Shown here: positions 57,107 through 64,000 of the stretch, one piece after another
Numbering within the stretch: position 1 is the first letter of the stretch
Layout: every line of letters starts with the position of its first letter
Source of the DNA: an uncultured Pseudohongiella sp.
GTDB taxonomy: Bacteria > Pseudomonadota > Gammaproteobacteria > Pseudomonadales > Pseudohongiellaceae
Assembly (NCBI GenBank): GCA_951812965.1
Contig: OX638341.1
Coordinates: 1,904,438-1,968,437, forward strand
Reading direction: 5' to 3'
DNA: 64,000 bases
Position numbers and translations under genes: made by a program
Notes under the pieces: model-generated
What the model was told of the DNA's origin: nothing
Database searches by the model: none
What the model saw: only the letters and a program-made list of their open reading frames with translations

Positions 57107-59154
57107 GTGAACAACCGCAAGCGGCGAAGCCGGGCGGCCGGCTGCAAGCCGCCCTGATCGCCGGTGTCGACTGGGTCGACGCCCGGCTTCCCGTCGTCTC
57201 GGCTTGGGAAAAGCATATGTCTAAGTACTATGCCCCGGCCAATTTCAATTTCTGGTATTTCTTCGGTGTACTCTCGCTGCTGGTGCTGGTAATCCAGATT
57301 CTTTCGGGCATCTGGCTGACGATGAACTATACCGCCAGCGCCGAAGGGGCTTTCGCCTCGATCGAATACATCATGCGCGACGTCGAATGGGGCTGGCTGT
57401 TGCGCTATGTACATTCGACCGGCGCTTCAGCCTTCTTCTTCGTGGTCTACGTGCACATGTTCCGCGGGCTGATGTACGGCTCCTATCAGCGCCCCCGGGA
57501 GTTGATCTGGATTTTCGGCATGGCCATCTACCTGATCCTGGTGATGGAAGGTTTCCTCGGCTATGTGCTGCCCTGGGGCCAGATGTCCTACTGGGGCGCC
57601 AATGTCATCGTGTCGCTGATCGGCTCCATTCCCATCATCGGCGAGGATTTGCTGATCTGGGTGCGCGGCGACTACCTGATCTCGGGCGCCACGCTCAACC
57701 GCTTCTTCGCCTTGCACGTGGTGGCTCTGCCACTGGTGCTGATCGCCCTGGTCGTGCTGCATATCCTGGCCTTGCACGAAGTCGGCTCGAACAATCCCGA
57801 CGGCATCGAGATCAAGCAGAACAAGGGTCCCGACGGCATTCCCGTGGACAGCGTGCCGTTTCATCCCTATTACACGATTTTTCACGATCTCGGCGGTGTG
57901 GTGCTGTTCCTGATCGCGTTTTTCGCGATCGTGTTCTTCGCCCCGGAAATGGGCGGCTACTTCCTCGAAATCGCCAACTTCCAGGAAGCCGATTCGCTGC
58001 GCACGCCGGAGCATGTGCCTCCGGTGTGGTATTACACGCCTTTCTATTCGATGTTGCGCGCGGTAACCGTGCCGCTATTCGGCATAGACTCGAATTTCTG
58101 GGGTCTACTGACGATGTTCAGCGCCATCGCCATCATGTTTTTTCTGCCCTGGCTCGACCGCAGTCCGGTGCGCTCCATGCGATACAAGGGATGGTACAGC
58201 CGTATCGCCCTGATGCTGTTCGTGGTCAGTTTTTGCATTCTCGGCGTACTTGGCGTTCAGACGGTGAGTCCGGCCAAAGTCTGGCTGGCGCGGATCATGA
58301 CCGCGGTCTACTTCCTTTATTTCATTCTGATGCCCTGGTACACGCGCCTCGAAAAAACCACGCAGCCGCCGGACCGGCTTACCGGTCGCTGGATCAGCAT
58401 TCCGCAACTGATCGGCAGCATTCTGCTGATCGCCTTTCTGGTGGTGCTGCCTTTGATGCTCGTTTCCGAGCGTGCGGAAGCGGCGGAATCCGGCAATCTC
58501 GATCTCGACCACGTGGAAACCGATTTCATGGACAAGGATTCCCTGCAACGCGGTTTCAATTCCTACATGAACTACTGCGTGTCCTGCCACGCGCTCGGTT
58601 ATGCGCGCTATGAACGCACCGCCGATGACCTCGAAATTCCCTACGAACTCGTGCTTGAAAACCTGATCTTCGACGATACGCTGATCGGCGATCGTATCGA
58701 GAACTCGATGTCCGTGGACCACGCCAACGAGTGGTTCGGCGTGGCGCCGCCGGATCTGACGCTGGTCTCGCGAGTGCGCGGCCCCGACTGGCTGTATACC
58801 TACCTGCGATCCTTCTACAACGATCCCGCGCGGCCTTTCGGGACCAACAACAGCATTTTTGCCAATGTCGGCATGCCCAATGTGCTCCACGAATTGCAGG
58901 GAGACGTAATCTGTGACGATCACGGCACGGACGATCCCACTCAATGCGAGCTCAGCCATGTCGAAGGCTCGGGCAGCATGAGTGAGGCCGAGTTCGACGC
59001 CATGGTCGGGGATATGGTCAATTTTCTCCACTACATCGGCGAGCCGATCCGCTACCGGCGGCAGCAGATCGGCATCTGGGTATTGCTCTTTTTGGGTCTG
59101 TTATATATTTCCGTCGCTCTCATGAGCCGCGAGTTCCGCAAGGACTATCACTGA
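57103..59154 (+). CDS. petBC: Fused cytochrome b / cytochrome c1 of the bc1 complex
   Basis: 683 residues in one uninterrupted frame. Residues 1 to about 425 are cytochrome b: the first heme-His pair in [17 protein letters not shown], the second in FALHVVALP...LHILALH, and the Qo motif PVWY (307-310) in place of PEWY. Residues about 435-463 form a hydrophobic segment ending ERAEAAES, which resembles the signal peptide of c1. Residues from about 464 are cytochrome c1 with CVSCH (492-496) and a C-terminal anchor (about 660-675). In most gammaproteobacteria petB and petC are separate; a fused precursor (fbcH) cleaved after insertion is known from Bradyrhizobium. Cleavage after AEA is inferred. 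Confidence 0.93.
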   Translation: MSEQPQAAKPGGRLQAALIAGVDWVDARLPVVSAWEKHMSKYYAPANFNFWYFFGVLSLLVLVIQILSGIWLTMNYTASAEGAFASIEYIMRDVEWGWLLRYVHSTGASAFFFVVYVHMFRGLMYGSYQRPRELIWIFGMAIYLILVMEGFLGYVLPWGQMSYWGANVIVSLIGSIPIIGEDLLIWVRGDYLISGATLNRFFALHVVALPLVLIALVVLHILALHEVGSNNPDGIEIKQNKGPDGIPVDSVPFHPYYTIFHDLGGVVLFLIAFFAIVFFAPEMGGYFLEIANFQEADSLRTPEHVPPVWYYTPFYSMLRAVTVPLFGIDSNFWGLLTMFSAIAIMFFLPWLDRSPVRSMRYKGWYSRIALMLFVVSFCILGVLGVQTVSPAKVWLARIMTAVYFLYFILMPWYTRLEKTTQPPDRLTGRWISIPQLIGSILLIAFLVVLPLMLVSERAEAAESGNLDLDHVETDFMDKDSLQRGFNSYMNYCVSCHALGYARYERTADDLEIPYELVLENLIFDDTLIGDRIENSMSVDHANEWFGVAPPDLTLVSRVRGPDWLYTYLRSFYNDPARPFGTNNSIFANVGMPNVLHELQGDVICDDHGTDDPTQCELSHVEGSGSMSEAEFDAMVGDMVNFLHYIGEPIRYRRQQIGIWVLLFLGLLYISVALMSREFRKDYH

Positions 59155-59186
59155 GGGACGCCGGCCGTCCACAAACGGGGAAAAAA

Positions 59187-59822
59187 ATGGGAGTTATCGC
59201 GAAACGGTCGTCCATGACCTTTTACTCGGACCCTGTCAGTCATTACAGCCATCGCGTTCGTATCGTTCTCGCCGAAAAACAGGTGACCGTCGACCTGATC
59301 GACGTCGATTCGGAAAATTTGCCCGAAGATCTGGTGGATCTGAATCCCTACAACAGCCTTCCGACCCTGGTCGATCGCGATCTCGTGCTGTACGAGGCCG
59401 ATATCATCATGGAGTATCTGGACGAGCGATTCCCCCATCCGCCCCTGTTTCCCGTGTATCCGGTGGCCCGAGCGCAAAGCCGGTTGTGGATGCACCGGGT
59501 TCGGCGCGAATGGTGCACGTTGGTGGATCCACTGCTGGCGGGCGAGGGAACCGATGCCGAACTCGAAGCCATTCGCGACAAGTTGCGCGACAGCCTGATC
59601 GCCACGGCGCCGATTTTCGGCGAAAAACCCTTCTTCATGAGCGACGAGTTCACGATCGTCGATTGTTGTGTGACGCCTATTCTCTGGCGCCTGCCGGTGC
59701 TGGGAATCGAATTGCCGGAAACACGCGCCACGAAGCCGCTGATCGAATATCGCAACCGTCTGTTCAATCGCGACTCGATCAAGGCAAGCCTTTCGGAACT
59801 CGAACGCGAAATGACCGCCTGA
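59187..59822 (+). CDS. sspA: Stringent starvation protein A
   Basis: 211 residues, GST-like fold without catalytic Ser/Cys: [22 protein letters not shown] at the N-terminus, [33 protein letters not shown] in the thioredoxin-like half. SspA binds RNA polymerase and modulates stationary-phase and phage gene expression. It follows the bc1 genes as in Pseudomonas, but sspB, usually next, is missing; dolP converges after 6 nt. Confidence 0.95.
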   Translation: MGVIAKRSSMTFYSDPVSHYSHRVRIVLAEKQVTVDLIDVDSENLPEDLVDLNPYNSLPTLVDRDLVLYEADIIMEYLDERFPHPPLFPVYPVARAQSRLWMHRVRREWCTLVDPLLAGEGTDAELEAIRDKLRDSLIATAPIFGEKPFFMSDEFTIVDCCVTPILWRLPVLGIELPETRATKPLIEYRNRLFNRDSIKASLSELEREMTA

Positions 59823-59828
59823 TACGGT

Positions 59829-61042
<1,214 letters not shown>

Positions 61043-61057
61043 TTATTTTAGCGTCGA

Positions 61058-61441
61058 TCAGTAGGCGGAAAACGCATCGCGAATCCATTCGAGCCGATCT
61101 TCTCCGGCGGGCCCGCCGCCGGTTATCGCGACCACGTCGAAACGGCAGGACTTGTGCTGCCAGTTTCTCAGCTTCAGAAACCAATGCGCCGCCAGCCGCA
61201 GTTTTCGCTGCTTGGCGGGACCGATTGTTTCCTGGGCGCTGCCGTAGAGGTCGTTTTTTCGATAACGCACTTCGACAAAGATCACATTCTGCTGCCGGTC
61301 GCGCATGATCAAGTCGATCTCGCCGACGCGACAGTTGAAATTGCTTTGTATCAGCGACAGGCCCTGTTTTCCCAGGTAACGCAGGGCGCGTTGCTCCTGC
61401 AGACCGCCGAGCTTGCGCCGATTGACAGGGCTTCCCGCCAT
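61058..61441 (-). CDS. yraN: UPF0102 protein YraN
   Basis: 127 residues with the nuclease-like core GEIDLIMRD...VIFVEVRYRK, preceded by GLQEQRALRYL and followed by KQRKLRLAAHWFL. It has an endonuclease-like fold of unproven role. Lies 9 nt downstream of lpoA in the standard order lpoA-yraN-diaA-dolP. Confidence 0.93.
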   Translation of the reverse strand: MAGSPVNRRKLGGLQEQRALRYLGKQGLSLIQSNFNCRVGEIDLIMRDRQQNVIFVEVRYRKNDLYGSAQETIGPAKQRKLRLAAHWFLKLRNWQHKSCRFDVVAITGGGPAGEDRLEWIRDAFSAY

Positions 61442-61450
61442 GGCCGCGCT

Positions 61451-63232
61451 TCAGTCGCCCGGTTCGGCGAGAGGCGCCGCGACCCCGTTTACAAAGCGCC
61501 CCGGCGTGAGCCGCCGATGAATGCGCCGGCCTTCTTCCATGTGCAATTCGCCGGTGGCGCCCCGCAAACTGGTTACCTGTCGCACCAGAAATTGTTGCAG
61601 CCTCGGGTAGAGGCGAAAACTGTCGATGCCCATGGCTTGCAATCTGCGCTCAGTGCCGCCGGCGGCGAGGGATCCGTCAAGGTCCTGCCACATGAGTGGC
61701 GCGTCGGCGAAAATTACGCCGTTGAGGTCCCGATTCAGGTCCGAATTTTCGAAACCATCGAAAATCGACGGTAGCGCGAATACCGGAAGGTCTTCGGCGT
61801 AGTAGAAATCGAGCGCGGGTTTGATCTGACGCCCCACCTGCGGATTCGCCATCAGGAAAATGAAATCGATGTCGCGGCGCCGACGCGGCGTAAATTCGAC
61901 GTTGGCGCGGGGCAATACGTCCAACAGTCGTTGCAACCGCGCCTCGCTGGCGTCGATATCGAGAACGCTCTTGACCACTTCGGTGAAATCCCCCGCGCCG
62001 AGATACGCCGCCCTGGAAACGAAGCTGCCGCCGCGGGCCTGCCAGCGTTCGACGAAAATGTTCTGCAAGCGCAGGAAAACGTCATTGGCGGGATAGATCG
62101 CAGCGGCATTGCGGTGCCCGGCCTGCCAGGCGAGGTCGATGACGGCGTCGATCTCGTCTTCCGGCGCAAGGGCGAACTGGAAAAGCCGGCCATCGCCGGG
62201 AGGCGGATCCTCGTCGGTATAATTCAGCGCCAGCGTCGGAACTGGCAATTCGCCTTCTGCAAGCAATTGGTTGACGAGTTCCTTGAACAGAGGCCCCACG
62301 ACCAGGTCCGCGCCCTCGGCCACCGCGCGCTCATAAATCGGGCGGATATCGTCCGCGCCGGAACTGTCGAACAGCGAAATGCGCGGCACTTCGCGCGAAA
62401 CCGCGAGCGCCTCGTAATATCCAGCCAGAAAGCCCTGTTGTACAGCAGCGCCGGCAGCTTCACGCAATGGCAGGATCAGGGCGATATGGCGCGGCCTTTC
62501 GGCCCAAGCCGCTTCGAGTTGCGCCAGTTGGTCGGGCAACTGGCGGGCTGCCGAATGCTGTTCCCAGGCCCGGCGCCAACTCACCAGGGATTCCAGTTGC
62601 CGCGGGATGCTGTATTGACCCAGATCCACAACCCGGGCCAGTTCGATCCAGCCGCGCAACTCGTAGCTCGTGCTGGATGCCGCCATTTCCTCGAGTTCGC
62701 GACCGGCCAGGCTTTCCAGCGAGGCCCAGATCTTCCGGCGCACGTCTTCGCCCGCGCCGCCGTCGAGCAGGCCGGTAATTTCGGCCCAGGCGCCTATCGC
62801 CTGGCGTGGCTGTTCCATCGCGACATTGATATCGCCCAGCAGCCGGAAATAGTCGATGAAATAATCCGCCGAGCGGCCCGGCACCGCGATTTCACGCAAT
62901 TGCGACATGGCTGCGCCGCCATCGTTCGCCGCCAGACTTATCCGGCTGCGCAACAAGGCAATGCGGACTTGCAGGTCCGGGGACGCCGGCATCGCGGCTT
63001 CGACTGCATCGGCCGCTTCGAACAAGCGGCCCTCGGCGTACAGGCGTTCGGCCGCGTCGAGGCGCAACAGCGCGGCCTCGTCCCCCGCGGCCGAATCGGC
63101 CCGGACGAGCAGGGCGGCGATGGTATCCTCCCCGGTCACGGTAACGGCAGGCTCGCGCACACCCGGCGACGCACCGCAACCGGCCAGCAGCAACAGCAGC
63201 CAGAACAGGATATAAAGACGCATTAAAGACAA
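61451..63232 (-). CDS. lpoA: Penicillin-binding-protein activator lipoprotein LpoA
   Basis: 593 residues: lipobox LLAGC (Cys19), an N-terminal helical TPR-like domain (about 30-245) and a C-terminal periplasmic-binding-protein-like domain (about 250-580) starting RHIALILPLREAAGAAVQQGFLAGYY-type (written in part: RHIALILPL). LpoA stimulates PBP1A from the outer membrane. It is divergent from rsmI, as usual. An internal Met (residue 4) could also be the start. Confidence 0.92.
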   Translation of the reverse strand: MSLMRLYILFWLLLLLAGCGASPGVREPAVTVTGEDTIAALLVRADSAAGDEAALLRLDAAERLYAEGRLFEAADAVEAAMPASPDLQVRIALLRSRISLAANDGGAAMSQLREIAVPGRSADYFIDYFRLLGDINVAMEQPRQAIGAWAEITGLLDGGAGEDVRRKIWASLESLAGRELEEMAASSTSYELRGWIELARVVDLGQYSIPRQLESLVSWRRAWEQHSAARQLPDQLAQLEAAWAERPRHIALILPLREAAGAAVQQGFLAGYYEALAVSREVPRISLFDSSGADDIRPIYERAVAEGADLVVGPLFKELVNQLLAEGELPVPTLALNYTDEDPPPGDGRLFQFALAPEDEIDAVIDLAWQAGHRNAAAIYPANDVFLRLQNIFVERWQARGGSFVSRAAYLGAGDFTEVVKSVLDIDASEARLQRLLDVLPRANVEFTPRRRRDIDFIFLMANPQVGRQIKPALDFYYAEDLPVFALPSIFDGFENSDLNRDLNGVIFADAPLMWQDLDGSLAAGGTERRLQAMGIDSFRLYPRLQQFLVRQVTSLRGATGELHMEEGRRIHRRLTPGRFVNGVAAPLAEPGD

Positions 63233-63336
63233 AATAGAATCCGAAAAACTGAAAACGGCGCGGCCTTGGCCTCGCCGATGCAGGAAGATTAATACAGCTT
63301 GCGGTTTTTCACCAATTCAACGGAGAAATTTTCAGC

Positions 63337-64000
63337 ATGGCGGAAACAGGCTGCCTTTACGTGGTAGCGACACCGATCGGTAATCTCGCCGACTTCTCCG
63401 CTCGCGGCCGGGAAGTGCTGGCCGCAGCGGACTGCATTGCCGCGGAAGATACCCGGCACAGCGGCAAATTGCTCGCGCATTTCGGCGTAAATCGCCCGCT
63501 GCTGTCCTATCACGACCATAGCAGTGAACGCACCCGGGACAAGTTGCTGCGGATGTTGCACGAAGGCGCCAGCGTAGCGCTGATCTCCGATGCCGGCACG
63601 CCACTGATCTCGGACCCGGGCTACGCCCTCGTCAAGGCCGCCCGGAACGAAGGGATCGAAGTCCTGCCCATACCCGGACCGAGCGCCCTGATCGCCGCGC
63701 TCAGTGTTTCGGGACTGCCGACCGACCGCTTTACGTTCGCCGGTTTTCTTCCCGCTGCGCAAGCCGGGCGAAGAAAGCGTATCGAAGAACTCAAGGAAGA
63801 GGCGGCCACCTCGATAGTTTATGAATCAGCCCATCGCATGCTCGACTGCGTCGACGACTTGATCGAGATTCTCGGTGAGGGGCGCCGCGTCTTCATCGCC
63901 CGCGAAATGACCAAGCAATTCGAATCTCATTTCCTCGGCAGCCTGGAGCAGGCGTCGGTCTGGCTGCGCGAAGATGCAAACCATCTCAAGGGAGAATTCG
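63337..64000 (+). CDS. rsmI: 16S rRNA 2'-O-methyltransferase RsmI, N-terminal part
   Basis: 221 codons are visible before the window ends. Seen: LYVVATPIGNLADFSARG, AEDTRHSGKLL, ISDAGTPLISDPGY and PIPGPSALIAALSVSGL, the SAM-binding tetrapyrrole-methylase fold. RsmI methylates the ribose of C1402 in 16S rRNA. ATG 63337 has GGAG about 11 nt upstream. Divergent from lpoA, the usual arrangement. Confidence 0.97.
   Translation, partial: MAETGCLYVVATPIGNLADFSARGREVLAAADCIAAEDTRHSGKLLAHFGVNRPLLSYHDHSSERTRDKLLRMLHEGASVALISDAGTPLISDPGYALVKAARNEGIEVLPIPGPSALIAALSVSGLPTDRFTFAGFLPAAQAGRRKRIEELKEEAATSIVYESAHRMLDCVDDLIEILGEGRRVFIAREMTKQFESHFLGSLEQASVWLREDANHLKGEF

Overview
The window looks like chromosomal DNA of a free-living, probably marine or otherwise sodium-exposed gammaproteobacterium with moderately high GC. 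This rests on gene order and protein content, since no rRNA or tRNA gene was seen. Two long blocks follow the gene order I know from Pseudomonas: dksA-gluQ-small ORF-cbrA-cbrB-pcnB (1-6.7 kb), and the stretch from the ptsN/rapZ/rpoN/lpt/kds cluster through murA-hisG-hisD, cysD-cysN, zapE, rplM-rpsI, the bc1 complex, sspA, dolP, diaA, yraN and lpoA to rsmI (31-64 kb). Sodium-coupled carriers (AGCS, SLC5-type), a pyrophosphatase proton pump and envelope-directed secreted proteins fill the part in between. Genus and order cannot be fixed from this sequence alone.

Layout. 1-6.7 kb (minus strand): pcnB fragment, the CbrAB two-component system with its transporter-fused kinase, gluQ and dksA. 6.8-8.7 kb (plus): an aminotransferase overlapping sfsA. 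8.9-11.9 kb (minus): a membrane-anchored unknown, a cystathionine-gamma-synthase-family enzyme and a small Rieske protein. 12-15 kb (plus): a coiled-coil lipoprotein and hppA. 15-16 kb: an array of 128-bp repeats built from REP-like palindromes. 16-19.4 kb: a secreted unknown, a MITE-like element, an Mrp-type ATPase and an alanine/glycine symporter. 19.5-30.8 kb (minus): a solute:Na+ symporter with its DUF4212 partner, and a 3082-residue multidomain autotransporter adhesin. 31-40 kb (minus): one long run from caxA and kdsD/kdsC through lptC/A/B, rpoN, ptsN, rapZ and the NPr-type HPr to mgtE. 40-44 kb (plus): mlaC-ibaG-murA-hisG-hisD. 44-49 kb (minus): DegS/AlgW-like protease, cysNC, cysD, zapG. 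49-50.6 kb: repeats, then zapE. 50.6-54.3 kb (minus): three secreted proteins (TSGG-repeat DUF4097-like, CapA-like, leucine-rich repeat). 54.5-55.2 kb: a toxin-antitoxin pair. 55.5-59.8 kb (plus): rplM, rpsI, petA, a fused petB-petC and sspA. 59.8-63.2 kb (minus): dolP, diaA/gmhA, yraN, lpoA. The window ends inside rsmI.

Functional themes are carbon/nitrogen signalling (CbrAB, RpoN, PTS-Ntr), outer-membrane biogenesis (Kdo synthesis, Lpt transport, MlaC, LpoA, DolP, DegS), sulfate activation (CysD/CysNC) and respiration (bc1 complex). The accessory content is dominated by non-coding repeats. At least four families are present: REP/BIME palindromes, a three-hairpin element in two opposite copies, a 216-bp element with 29-bp terminal inverted repeats, and short hairpins with an ATCC-type loop. 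No prophage, insertion sequence with a transposase, or CRISPR array was found. The most noteworthy single observations are the petB-petC fusion, a GAFAGA (not GAFTGA) loop in CbrB, gluQ without a standard start codon, a PIN toxin lacking a catalytic Asp, and the repeat families.
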